From Halorussus lipolyticus (lineage in GTDB: Archaea > Halobacteriota > Halobacteria > Halobacteriales > Haladaptataceae), in assembly GCF_029338375.1 (NCBI RefSeq), contig NZ_CP119804.1, positions 1,116,001 through 1,180,000 of the forward strand: a DNA stretch of 64,000 nucleotides. Direction: 5' to 3'. The translations under genes were made by a program, and so were the position numbers. The notes under the pieces were generated by a model that did not search any database, was not told where the DNA came from, and saw only the letters and a list, made by a program, of their open reading frames with translations. Positions 26,906 through 35,595 of the stretch are shown in pieces (the first letter of the stretch is position 1; every line of letters begins with the position of its first letter).

Positions 26906-27128
26906 TCCGAGAGCGAGAAAAGACGTAATTATAGCAGTTTTAGCAATACTCGTATTGCTCTAGCACACATATAGGATTGTTTACTGCTCGTGGCTATTTT
27001 CCTCCGCTCGAAGTGGTCTCCTCGTCGCCGACGCCACTCCCAAAACCGCTGGCAACACCGCCGAACGCACCGCTAGCATCGCCGACGTTTCCGCGGGCTT
27101 GAAACCCCGCGACCCGCTTTCTTCGGGT

Positions 27129-28001
27129 ATGCCACGACGAAGCGTCATGTTTACGCCGGGCGACCGCCCGGAGATGTTGCGCAAAGCGCCGAGTGCCGGG
27201 GCCGACGTAATCGTCTTCGACTTGGAGGACGCGGTGGCCCCCGACAGCAAGGCCGAGGCCCGCGAGGAGGTCCGGGAGGTCCTCGCAGACCCCGATTTCG
27301 CGCCTGACTGCGAGGTCTGCGTCCGGGTGAACCCCACCGGTATCACAGCGGACGACGACCTCAGAGGAGTCCTCGGAAACGGCGACCAAGCGCGTGACGC
27401 CGCCGAGACCCTCGATTCGGTGATGCTCCCCAAGACCGAGGACCCCGCGGACGCCGAGACGCTGGCCGACCTGCTCGACGAGCGAGACGCCGAGGTCCCC
27501 ATTCTGGCGCTTGTCGAGACCGCTGGCGGGATTCTCTCCGCGGAGAACATCGCGGAGGTCCCCGAGGTTGATGCGCTGGTCTTCGGCGCGGAGGACTTGG
27601 CCGCGGACCTCGGCGCGACCCGGACCGACGAGGGGACCGAAGTCCTCCACGCGAGAGAACACGTCGTCCTCTCGGCCAGTGCTGGCGGCGTGGACGCTAT
27701 CGACACCGTGTACACCGACATCGAGGACACCGAGGGCCTGCGCGAGGAAACCGCGTTCGCCATCGAACTGGGCTACGACGGCAAGATGGCGATTCATCCC
27801 GCGCAGGTCGCGCCAATCAACGAGTCGTTCACGCCGGCCCCCGAGCGCGTCGAGTGGGCCGAGAAGATACTCGACGCCAAAGAAGCGGCCGACGCCGAGG
27901 GCCGGGGCGTCTTCCGGGTCGATGGCGAGATGATAGACGCGCCGCTGATTGCGCAGGCGGAGCGCGTGCTGGAGTACGCCGAAGCGGCCGGCGAAAATTG
28001 A
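27129..28001 (+). CDS. HpcH/HpaI aldolase / citrate-lyase-beta-like CoA ester lyase
   Basis: 290 residues. RRSVMFTPGDRPEMLRKAPS opens with the (R)S.(L/M)F.PG.RPE signature; VIVFDLEDAVAPDSK is the metal/acid region; VCVRVNPTG, ILALVETAGGILSAENIAEV (Mg-binding Glu) and ALVFGAEDLAADLG complete the CitE fold. It cleaves malyl-CoA, beta-methylmalyl-CoA or a similar ester to acetyl/propionyl-CoA plus glyoxylate. ATG 27129 puts the signature at residue 3; the extra in-frame codons from 27099 are not conserved. Confidence 0.85.
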   Translation: MPRRSVMFTPGDRPEMLRKAPSAGADVIVFDLEDAVAPDSKAEAREEVREVLADPDFAPDCEVCVRVNPTGITADDDLRGVLGNGDQARDAAETLDSVMLPKTEDPADAETLADLLDERDAEVPILALVETAGGILSAENIAEVPEVDALVFGAEDLAADLGATRTDEGTEVLHAREHVVLSASAGGVDAIDTVYTDIEDTEGLREETAFAIELGYDGKMAIHPAQVAPINESFTPAPERVEWAEKILDAKEAADAEGRGVFRVDGEMIDAPLIAQAERVLEYAEAAGEN

Positions 28002-28018
28002 GCGACTAACTCAGCGTC

Positions 28019-29326
28019 TCAGGGCCACAGCCCGCGGGTACTCTTGGCCTCCGCAATCCGGGAGAGGGCGACGATGTAGGCCGCGTCGCGCCAACTCACG
28101 TCGCGGGCCTCGACCTCCTCTCGCACGTCGTCCCACGCCGAGAGCATGTGCTTTTCCAGTTCCTCGTTGACTCGTTCGAGCGACCACTGTCGGCGGTTGA
28201 TGTCCTGCAACCACTCGAAGTACGAGACCGTCACCCCGCCCGCGTTGGCGAGGATGTCCGGGATTACCTCGATGCCTCGCTCCTCGAGGATGGAGTCGGC
28301 GGCGAAGGTGGTCGGGCCGTTCGCACCCTCGATAACGATGTCGGCCTGCACGTCGTTGGCGTTCTCCGGGGTGATGACGTTCCCGATTGCGGCCGGGATG
28401 AGGATGTCCACGTCGAGTTCCAGAATCTTCTCGTTCGAGAGTTTCTCGGGCGCGTCGTAGTTCATCACGGCCTCGGGTTCCTCCTCGTGGGACGGAATCT
28501 CGTAGGTATCGAGACCGTCGGGGTCGTAGATAGCCCCGTTCACGTCGCTGACCGAAACCACGTTCGCGCCCCAGTCGTCCAGCAGGCGGGCGGCGTTCGC
28601 GCCGACCGCACCGAAGCCCTGCACCGCAATCGTGGTGTCTTCGAGGTCGTAGTCGTAGTAGTCGGCGGCCTCGCGGGCGATGATGGCGACCGACCGACCG
28701 GGGGCCTCTTGGCGACCCTCGCTCCCGCCGACGACCGGCGGCTTCCCGGTGACGACGCCGGGGATGGTCTCGCCCTCCTGCATCGAGTAGGCGTCCATGA
28801 ACCACGCCATCGTCTGGGCGTCGGTGCCCATGTCGGGGGCCGGGATGTCCTTCTTCGGCCCGACGAACTTCCGAAGCTCCTCGGCGAAGCGCCGGGTCAG
28901 GCGCTCCTTTTCGTCCTCGCTCAGGTCCTTGGGGTCCACGACGATGCCGCCCTTGCCGCCCCCGAAGGGCAGGTCCATGACCGCACACTTCCACGTCATC
29001 CACATCGAGAGGCCCACGCACTCCTGTTCGTTGACGTGGGGGTGGAAGCGCAGACCGCCCTTGTAGGGTCCGCGCACGTCGTCGTGCTGAGCGCGGTAGC
29101 CGGTGAACACTTCGACCTCGCCGTCGTCGCGCTTCAGCGGGACCGCGACGCGGTGGACCTTGGTCGGGTGCTTGAGTCGCTCGATGACGCCGGGGTCCAC
29201 GTCGAGGTGGGCCGCGGCGTGTTCGAGTTGGTGACGAGCGGTTTCGAGCGCCGTCTCCGGCTCTGGTTCGTCGGTCGTTTCCTCGTTACCCTGCTGTTCC
29301 GGAGATTCGACAGTTCCTGAAGGCAT
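28019..29326 (-). CDS. Glutamate dehydrogenase (Glu/Leu/Phe/Val family), copy 1
   Basis: 435 residues. The substrate site is [11 protein letters not shown] and the catalytic Lys region [16 protein letters not shown]; the Rossmann part is [23 protein letters not shown] 29326 begins an acidic, Pro/Glu-rich extension of about 25 residues not shared with copy 2. It interconverts glutamate and 2-oxoglutarate/ammonia. It is divergent from copy 2 across a 311-base promoter region, so the two enzymes (possibly NAD- and NADP-linked) may be oppositely regulated (inference). Confidence 0.9.
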   Translation of the reverse strand: MPSGTVESPEQQGNEETTDEPEPETALETARHQLEHAAAHLDVDPGVIERLKHPTKVHRVAVPLKRDDGEVEVFTGYRAQHDDVRGPYKGGLRFHPHVNEQECVGLSMWMTWKCAVMDLPFGGGKGGIVVDPKDLSEDEKERLTRRFAEELRKFVGPKKDIPAPDMGTDAQTMAWFMDAYSMQEGETIPGVVTGKPPVVGGSEGRQEAPGRSVAIIAREAADYYDYDLEDTTIAVQGFGAVGANAARLLDDWGANVVSVSDVNGAIYDPDGLDTYEIPSHEEEPEAVMNYDAPEKLSNEKILELDVDILIPAAIGNVITPENANDVQADIVIEGANGPTTFAADSILEERGIEVIPDILANAGGVTVSYFEWLQDINRRQWSLERVNEELEKHMLSAWDDVREEVEARDVSWRDAAYIVALSRIAEAKSTRGLWP

Positions 29327-29637
29327 GTGTGTTCGTCGCGTCGTCCGCTCGACTCCTCGTCGTCCGCCCCGGCGTCTCGACCGGGAAACCCCCAGCGCGA
29401 CGCGAGTCGTCGTGGCGACGCATCGTAGGCGAAGGTTCCCGCAGGCGTATAAAATATTAATGCTATGGAGTTGTCTTAGGTCCTTATACACATACTTATG
29501 GAGTGAGTCGGATGGGGAAGTGGTTAGTCAAAACCGGCGACTTGAGGGCCAAAATTGTCACCATCGGCCGTTCCGGTTCCGGAAACTGTATCAGGCGGAA
29601 TCGAGTCGGTATGTAACGACGGTAGAATTTACCACCC
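29327..29637. promoter_or_regulatory. Shared promoter region of two divergent glutamate dehydrogenases
   Basis: 311 bases with an AT-rich core at 29446-29507 (for example ATAAAATATTAATGC near 29450 and TATACACATACTTATGG near 29486). It must carry both promoters. I see no clear inverted-repeat operator beyond the AT-rich boxes. Confidence 0.5.
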
Positions 29638-30894
29638 ATGTCCGAGCAAGCCAATCCCTTCGAAAGCCTCCAAGAACAGATCGACGACGCCGCCGAGTAC
29701 ATGGACGTCGGCGACGACGTATTGAACCGCCTCAAACACCCCGAGCGAGTGCTCGAGACCAACCTCTCGGTCGAGATGAACGACGGGTCGGTCGAGGTCT
29801 TCAAGGCCTTCCGGTCGGAGTTCAATGGCGACCGAGGACCCTACAAAGGTGGCATCCGCTACCATCCGGGCGTCTCCCGCGACGAGGTCAAGGCCCTCTC
29901 GGGATGGATGGTCTACAAGTGCGCCGTCGTGGACATCCCCTACGGTGGCGGCAAGGGCGGCATCATCATCGACCCCGACGACTACCGCGAGGAGGAACTC
30001 GAACGCATCACCCGGTCGTTCGCCAAGGAACTGCGCCCGTTCATCGGCGTGGACAAGGACATCCCCGCGCCCGACGTGAACACCGGCCAGCGCGAGATGA
30101 ACTGGATAAAGGACACCTACGAGACGCTGGAGAACACCACCGAACCCGGCGTCATCACGGGTAAGTCCCCCGACAGCGGCGGGAGCGCGGGCAGAGTCGA
30201 GGCCACCGGTCGCTCGACCATGCTGACCGCCCGCGAGGCGTTCGACTACCTCGACCGGGACATCGAGGGCGCGTCCGTGGCGGTGCAGGGCTACGGCAAC
30301 GCCGGATGGATTGCCGCGAAACTCATCGACGAACTCGGCGCGAACATCGTGTCAGTGTCGGACTCCAGCGGTGCCATCTACAGCGAGGAGGGCTTCGACC
30401 CCGTGGACGTCAAGAGCCACAAGAACGAGACCGGGAGCGTCGCGGACTACCCCGGTGCCGACGACGAGTTCTCCAACGACGACCTGCTGACCCTTGACGT
30501 GGACCTGCTGGTTCCGGCCGCGCTCGAAAACGCCATCGACGGCGAACTCGCGCAGGACGTGCAGGCCGACGTCATCGTGGAGGCCGCGAACGGTCCGCTC
30601 ACCCCCGAGGCCGACGACGTGCTGGCCGACTCGGACACCTACGTCTTCCCCGACATCCTCGCCAACGCGGGCGGGGTGACGGTCTCGTACTTCGAGTGGG
30701 TCCAGAACCGCCAGCGATTCTCGTGGACCGAACAGAAGGTCAACGAGGAACTCGAACGCATCATCACCGACGCCTTCGACAATCTGGTCGAGACCTACGA
30801 GGAGACCGGTGCGCCGAGCATGCGGACGGCCGCCTACGTGGTCGCCATTCAGCGCGTCGTGGACGCCTACGAGGAGAGCGGCAACTGGCCGTAG
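29638..30894 (+). CDS. Glutamate dehydrogenase (Glu/Leu/Phe/Val family), copy 2
   Basis: 418 residues. It shares the family core [31 protein letters not shown] (catalytic Lys) and [20 protein letters not shown] (dinucleotide fold) with copy 1, but lacks the acidic N-terminal extension. The dinucleotide motif GYGNAG differs from GFGAVG in copy 1, which might reflect different cofactor preference; I cannot assign NAD versus NADP from reading alone. Confidence 0.9.
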   Translation: MSEQANPFESLQEQIDDAAEYMDVGDDVLNRLKHPERVLETNLSVEMNDGSVEVFKAFRSEFNGDRGPYKGGIRYHPGVSRDEVKALSGWMVYKCAVVDIPYGGGKGGIIIDPDDYREEELERITRSFAKELRPFIGVDKDIPAPDVNTGQREMNWIKDTYETLENTTEPGVITGKSPDSGGSAGRVEATGRSTMLTAREAFDYLDRDIEGASVAVQGYGNAGWIAAKLIDELGANIVSVSDSSGAIYSEEGFDPVDVKSHKNETGSVADYPGADDEFSNDDLLTLDVDLLVPAALENAIDGELAQDVQADVIVEAANGPLTPEADDVLADSDTYVFPDILANAGGVTVSYFEWVQNRQRFSWTEQKVNEELERIITDAFDNLVETYEETGAPSMRTAAYVVAIQRVVDAYEESGNWP

Positions 30895-31043
30895 ACACGA
30901 CTCTCCGGCCGTAGACGACTCTCGTACCGCTTTGGAACCGCCATCTTTTTGCCCTAATTTATTTCCTTCGCTATTTACTCAGTTTTAGATATAAATTTAT
31001 TATAAACTCGTATATTAGTTAATGTAATTCAATTATAGAAAAG

Positions 31044-31053
31044 CTTTTAAAAT
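31044..31053 (+). promoter_or_regulatory. TATA box of the peptide gene
   Basis: CTTTTAAAAT, in a strongly AT-rich upstream region (about 30955-31055), has its centre some 32 bases before the ATG at 31081. A start of transcription at or just before the ATG is expected, so the peptide has its own promoter. Confidence 0.6.
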
Positions 31054-31080
31054 ACCCCTGTGTGGTTGTTATCGTAGCAC

Positions 31081-31185
31081 ATGACCGAGCATTTCATCGA
31101 AGACCTCGACGAAAGCGACGACGTAGAAATGGAATCCCGAGAAAACCCGGCCCTGACGTTCCCCGACGGCGTCATCATGATGTAA
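31081..31185 (+). CDS. Candidate RiPP precursor peptide (34 aa)
   Basis: 34 residues, too short for usual gene calling. The first ~20 residues are an acidic leader-like segment (FIEDLDESDDVEMESRE). The last 13, NPALTFPDGVIMM, are hydrophobic with Thr, Pro and Asp, and look like a modifiable core. It has its own TATA box and is followed within three bases by a perfect hairpin. It converges on an operon encoding a PqqD-M50 fusion protein and an ATP-grasp ligase. No homologue is known to me; the precursor role is inferred from size, layout and neighbours. Confidence 0.6.
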   Translation: MTEHFIEDLDESDDVEMESRENPALTFPDGVIMM

Positions 31186-31187
31186 GA

Positions 31188-31208
31188 GACAGGGGTTAGA
31201 CCCCTGTC
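31188..31208 (+). terminator. Perfect hairpin after the peptide gene
   Basis: GACAGGGGT / TAG / ACCCCTGTC: a 9-bp perfect stem with a 3-base loop starting three bases after the peptide stop codon. It lies between two convergent transcription units and probably ends or stabilises the short peptide mRNA. Confidence 0.65.
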
Positions 31209-31284
31209 CGGGCGGTGAGTGCGAACGATCGACCACTTTTTCGACGGTGCGTCGCTACTTCGGAAAGAACCCCGAACTGCGCGA

Positions 31285-32265
31285 CTAGCTCGACGACAGC
31301 GTTCCGAAGAGTCTTCTGAGGCGGTCGCGGAACCGGACGACCGCAAATCCGAGCAACCCGACCGGAAGCACCGCGGCAACCGGTCCGAAACGGGCGACCG
31401 CAGACGACAGGGAGGCCAGCAGAACGACGACGGGGAGCGAATACGAGAGGACGACGTAGCCTGCCGCCGCGGACGTTCGTCGTTCGTAGAGGTCTCTGAT
31501 GCCTCTCGTTCGGAGGTTCACCCATCCGAACGTATCGACCATCAGCCAGTAGCCGTCGCCGTGAATCAGTGGGTTGAGACTGAGCAGGACGCGACCGACG
31601 GTCGTGACGACGAGCGCGTCCAACACCAGACTGGGGCCGACGACCAGTTCGACGCCGAGAACGACGACCAACCAGACCAGTTCCACGAACGGACCAGCCA
31701 GACTTATCCAGCGCCGTCTGTTGCGGGGCAACATCCACGCACCGTCGGTGTTCGTCTTGAGTACAGGGAGGATTCCGTTCACGGTCCCGACATCGACCGA
31801 CGGATCGATGAAACGGCGACTCGCCAAGTAGTGGCCCCCTTCGTGAATGATGAGCGAGACGACGGTCAGCCCGGCGAACAGCGAGAGACGAACGGGCGTC
31901 AACAGTTCGTCTAACCGGCCCAACACGGCGATCTCTCGGACGGTTGCAAACACGCCGATACCGAGGAGGACGACGAATGCGAGGAATCGAGGCCAGAGTC
32001 GGATGTCGTCCGGTTCGACGATTCGGACGACGGGAGCGTCCTTCCGGAGATACCCCTTGTCTTCGAGTCGCTCGACGAGCGCCAGTGCCTCGCCGTCCAA
32101 GTCGTCTCTGACTACCTCACCGTCGGCGAGAGCCTCCAAGAGTTTCAGTGCGTTCTCCGAAACCCCCCGGAATCCGCCCTCGGGGTTCCGGAGGAAGTAC
32201 GTGTCGTCCGACTCGCCCCACGTGTATCCGATGGGCGATTCGTCTCGTTCCGTAATTCGCTCCAT
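31285..32265 (-). CDS. PqqD-like domain fused to membrane M50 metalloprotease
   Basis: 326 residues. Residues ~22-80 (FLRNPEGGFRGVSENALKLL, then ALVERLEDKGYL) resemble a PqqD-type winged helix, the domain that grips RiPP leader peptides. Then come several membrane helices with HEGGH at 141-145 and the partner motif NPLIHGDGYWLMVD at 231-244. The latter is the NPxx(x)xDGYxxL(x)D form found in YydH-type peptide zinc metalloproteases rather than the classical NPxxDG. It should cleave a peptide within or at the membrane. It lies nine bases downstream of the ATP-grasp gene, so the two form an operon. Confidence 0.8.
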   Translation of the reverse strand: MERITERDESPIGYTWGESDDTYFLRNPEGGFRGVSENALKLLEALADGEVVRDDLDGEALALVERLEDKGYLRKDAPVVRIVEPDDIRLWPRFLAFVVLLGIGVFATVREIAVLGRLDELLTPVRLSLFAGLTVVSLIIHEGGHYLASRRFIDPSVDVGTVNGILPVLKTNTDGAWMLPRNRRRWISLAGPFVELVWLVVVLGVELVVGPSLVLDALVVTTVGRVLLSLNPLIHGDGYWLMVDTFGWVNLRTRGIRDLYERRTSAAAGYVVLSYSLPVVVLLASLSSAVARFGPVAAVLPVGLLGFAVVRFRDRLRRLFGTLSSS

Positions 32266-32274
32266 AGTCGGGGT

Positions 32275-33219
32275 TCACTCCTCGGCGAGATGGTCTGCGA
32301 GTGCTTGGGCGACGTTCTGGTCGGCCCGAACGTCTGCCGCCGCGAACGCGGGGGCTTCGTTCAGTTCCAGCAACACGTGGCCGCCGTCGGGACGCCTGAT
32401 GATGTCGGCCGCGCCGAACTGCAAGTTGATGGCGCCGGCGGCGCGAACGGCAGTCGATTCGATCTCGTCCGACACGTCTGCCGGTCCCACTGCGACTTCC
32501 TTCCCCTCGTTCTGGTCGAGTTTGAACGAGAAGTTCTCGCTGTCGTATCGCATGGCTCCGACGACCTCGCCGTCGAGGACGTACAGTCGGAGGTCGTCGC
32601 CCGGAACCATCTCTTGGAACTGCACGGGTGCGGTCGCAAGTCGTTTCAGTCGTTCCTCGGTCAGGTCGTCGGCCGTAAGCTCGGACGGACCCGCTCCCTT
32701 GGCGACTGGTTTGTAGATGACTCGGTCGTGACGCTCGTAGAACGCCTCGACTTCGCTGGCGTCGTTGGAGATCAACGTGTCCGGAATCGGGAGGTCGGCA
32801 GACTCGTATCGGTCGAGTTGCCACGGTTTGTGTTCTTGGAGGTACTGGTTGTGGGGTCGGGGCAGTACGTCGATTCCTCGTGATTCGAACATCCTCGAAA
32901 GGCTCTCGAAGACGCTCCGGTGTTCGCGCCACTGATTGAAGACCGGTCGAAGTTCGTGGGCGGCTTTGAACTCCTCTCTGAACGCCATATCTGTGGTACG
33001 AAACACGGCGTGGACGTGGACGTAGGCCCCCGTCACCTCGCTGAACTCGAACGACGAATCGGCCACGAAGTCGTCGTCACCGGGGGCGTAGGTCAGTGGT
33101 GTCTCGCCCGGCCAATCCATCACGTCACAGACGACGACTTCCTCGCCGCGGCCGCGGAGGGCCTCGGCCAACGTCTTCAGCTCCGGCAGATCCCGTATCC
33201 CGATTAGTACGACAGTCAC
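32275..33219 (-). CDS. ATP-grasp ligase, candidate RiPP-modifying enzyme
   Basis: 314 residues. ATP-grasp elements are VIYKPVAKGAG (Lys170 region), FQEMVPGDDLRLYVLDGEVV and the Mg-binding LLELNEAPAF. The N-terminal pre-ATP domain (VVLIGIRDLPELKTLAEALR, then GAYVHVHAVFR) is like RimK/MvdD-type peptide ligases. The GTG at 33219 is chosen because a TATA box (33242-33250) sits 26 bases upstream; the GTG at 33234 would lie before the expected transcript start. It may form an ester/amide crosslink or add an amino acid to the peptide encoded at 31081-31185 (inference). Confidence 0.75.
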   Translation of the reverse strand: MTVVLIGIRDLPELKTLAEALRGRGEEVVVCDVMDWPGETPLTYAPGDDDFVADSSFEFSEVTGAYVHVHAVFRTTDMAFREEFKAAHELRPVFNQWREHRSVFESLSRMFESRGIDVLPRPHNQYLQEHKPWQLDRYESADLPIPDTLISNDASEVEAFYERHDRVIYKPVAKGAGPSELTADDLTEERLKRLATAPVQFQEMVPGDDLRLYVLDGEVVGAMRYDSENFSFKLDQNEGKEVAVGPADVSDEIESTAVRAAGAINLQFGAADIIRRPDGGHVLLELNEAPAFAAADVRADQNVAQALADHLAEE

Positions 33220-33240
33220 GTGAGTTGTGTTCACACCACT

Positions 33241-33250
33241 CTATAAAAAA
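33241..33250 (-). promoter_or_regulatory. TATA box of the ATP-grasp/M50 operon
   Basis: CTATAAAAAA on the plus strand reads TTTTTTATAG on the minus strand, with its centre about 26 bases before the GTG at 33219. It implies leaderless transcription of the ATP-grasp gene. Confidence 0.6.
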
Positions 33251-33472
33251 CCAACCAACTTACGGCCACTCAGATGAGTCGGGGTCGCTAGTCGAGAAGT
33301 CTACACGTCGGTTCGCTAAGCACACATTTTGTTTCGCTAATGAATTCTCGTCGTAAATCGGGTAGAGTAACTCTCTGTCGAGAAACGCAAAATCTCCGGC
33401 CGCTTCTCATCTGTGATAATAGCATTGGGGTTTTATGTTCTATCTACGAGAAGAGATGCGCAGAAGAGAATC

Positions 33473-34066
33473 ATGTTCGACACCGAAAACTGGCGGCCCG
33501 ACCGCGCACAGGTGGGCATCGGTACGCTCATCGTGTTCATCGCCATGGTGCTGGTCGCCGCCATCGCGGCGGGTGTGCTCATCAACACCGCCGGGTTCCT
33601 CCAGACGAAATCCGAACAGACTGGTACTGAAGCGACCGGACAAGTGACCAACCGAGTCAATGTCGTCAGCACGGTCGGCATCGTCGGTAACGACGACTCT
33701 ATCCACCTCGTGAACCTGACGGTGATGAAAAGCTCCGGGTCCGGTGACGTGAACCTCTCGACCGCTACGGTCGAATGGCTCGGTCCCGACGACGCTTCCA
33801 TTCTGACTCGCGCGAAGGATGGGACCGCCGACGGACAGCACTTCAACATCACGACCATCCGAGACGTTGACGACACCTCGCCGGTCCTCGTAGACCAAGG
33901 CGACCGCTTCCGGGTCACGCTCGACGCCACCCAACTGACCGAAAAGAACCACGGTCTCAAGGAGAGCGAGGACTTCACCATCAAAATCGTCACGTCGGCG
34001 GGCGCGGTGACCTACCACCACAGCGTCCCCCAGACGCTGACCAACCAAGAAGCGGTGCAACTGTAG
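33473..34066 (+). CDS. Archaellin (archaeal flagellin)
   Basis: 197 residues. The class III signal is DRAQVG followed by the hydrophobic [20 protein letters not shown], where prepilin peptidase cuts after the Gly. [20 protein letters not shown] and VVSTVGIV follow, as in haloarchaeal archaellins; the rest is a beta-rich outer domain with several N-glycosylation sequons (NLT, NLS, NIT). The ATG at 33473 gives the normal short signal. It is an orphan: no other arl/fla gene is in the window. Divergent from the RiPP-like operon. Confidence 0.9.
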   Translation: MFDTENWRPDRAQVGIGTLIVFIAMVLVAAIAAGVLINTAGFLQTKSEQTGTEATGQVTNRVNVVSTVGIVGNDDSIHLVNLTVMKSSGSGDVNLSTATVEWLGPDDASILTRAKDGTADGQHFNITTIRDVDDTSPVLVDQGDRFRVTLDATQLTEKNHGLKESEDFTIKIVTSAGAVTYHHSVPQTLTNQEAVQL

Positions 34067-34265
34067 TCTCTCGGATTTCGATTCTCCCCACTTTCGGTCT
34101 CCCCGTCGTCCAGCAGTATCGCCGAACGGTCGTCGGACCAACTGTTCTCCCCGTTCGCAGATGCGCTGAATCGGTAGCCGATTTCTCGCTTGACCGCCGC
34201 AGAGTCGTCGCGGAAAGGCGTCGCTGGCGGACCGAACTCCCGAAAATAGCGCCTCGGCTACCGCC

Positions 34266-35408
34266 TCACAGGCCGAGTTCTCGACCGATGACGAGGTGCT
34301 GAATCTCGCTGGTCCCCTCGCCGATTTCCATCAGTTTCGCGTCGCGGAAGAACCGTTGGGGAGCGAAGTCCTCGGTGTAACCGTAGCCACCGAGCGTCTG
34401 GATTGCTTCTTCGGAGACCTCACGGGCGGCCTCGCTGGCGTCGAGTTTGGCCAAGGCGCTCTCGTGGGAGACCGACTCGCCTTGGTCGTACTTCCACGCC
34501 GCCTTGTGGGTCAGCAGGCGGGCGCGCTCGATTTTCCGGTCCATCGAGACGACCTTGTTCCGGATGGCGTCGAACTTGCTGATTGGCTTGCCGAACTGCT
34601 CGCGCTCCTTGCTGTACTCCTTGGCGGCCTCGTAGGCACCTTGCGCGAGACCTGTCGAGAGCGCCGCGATGGAGATGCGACCGCCGTCGAGGGTCTTTTT
34701 GGTCTGGTTCCACCCCTCGCCCTCCTCGCCCAGCAGGCGGTCCTCGGGGAGTCGGACGTTATCGAGTTTGATTTCGCACGTCGGCGAGGCGTTCAGGCCC
34801 ATCTTGTCCCAGACCGTCGTGACCTCGAAGCCGTCGTCCTCGTCGGGGTCCACGATGAACGTCGAGATGCCGTCGTAGCCCGCCTCGGGGTCCGTGACGG
34901 CCTTCACGAGGACCGACCCGGCCACGTTGGCGTTAGTGATGAACTGCTTGGTCCCGTTCAGGACCCACTCGTCGCCGTCCTTCTCGGCCATCGTGTCCAT
35001 GTCGCTGGCGTCCGACCCGCTACCGGGTTCGGTCAGCGCCCACGAACCGAGATACTCGCCCTCCGCCAGCGGGCGAAGCCAGCGTTCCTTCTGTTCGTCG
35101 GTGCCGAACAGTTCGATGGGCTTGGAGGCCAGCGAGACGTGCGCCGCGAACGAGAGGCCGACCGACCCCGAGACCCGACCGAGTTCCTCGGTCACGAGGG
35201 CGTACATCAACTGGTCGCCGCCCAGTCCGCCGTACTCCTCGCTGACGGGGACGCCCATCATGTCGAGGTCCGCGAGTTGGTCGAAGATTTCCTCGGGGAA
35301 GCGGTGTTCGCTCTCGATTTCTTGAGCGATTGGTTCTATCTCCTCGTCGCAGAACCGGCGCACTTCGTCCCGAATCATCTGATGCTCGTCGGGAAGGCTG
35401 AAATCCAT
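34266..35408 (-). CDS. Acyl-CoA dehydrogenase, second paralogue
   Basis: 380 residues, same domain order as the gene at 9069-10211: FSLPDEHQMIRDEVRRFCDE, GSWALTEPGSGSDASDMDTM, KQFITNANVAGSVLVKAV and TLGGYGYTEDFAPQRFFRDA. The catalytic-base region reads EIGEGTSEIQH, i.e. GEGT rather than YEGT, which may affect acyl-chain preference. The start is ATG 35408, two codons after a TTG. It is not part of an operon. Confidence 0.92.
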   Translation of the reverse strand: MDFSLPDEHQMIRDEVRRFCDEEIEPIAQEIESEHRFPEEIFDQLADLDMMGVPVSEEYGGLGGDQLMYALVTEELGRVSGSVGLSFAAHVSLASKPIELFGTDEQKERWLRPLAEGEYLGSWALTEPGSGSDASDMDTMAEKDGDEWVLNGTKQFITNANVAGSVLVKAVTDPEAGYDGISTFIVDPDEDDGFEVTTVWDKMGLNASPTCEIKLDNVRLPEDRLLGEEGEGWNQTKKTLDGGRISIAALSTGLAQGAYEAAKEYSKEREQFGKPISKFDAIRNKVVSMDRKIERARLLTHKAAWKYDQGESVSHESALAKLDASEAAREVSEEAIQTLGGYGYTEDFAPQRFFRDAKLMEIGEGTSEIQHLVIGRELGL

Positions 35409-35595
35409 ACGCAATTTTTGCGCGAGTGGTAGTATAAAGTCTCCGAACCCCGAAGACCAGCGTCGGTTTGGGTATCGTCGCAGTAGGGAACGTAGGAAAG
35501 AATCACAAGTTCCTACAGATTTTATTTATGGTTTTAGCGTGTGTATTTGTTGCTTAGAGCGACAGACCGGCTACTCCCAGACCCGCGTCCGAACG

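Noticed and set aside
33220..33234. GTG at 33234 as start of the ATP-grasp gene
   Set aside because: It lies within about 10 bases of the TATA box, upstream of the expected transcription start; GTG 33219 has the correct 26-base spacing.
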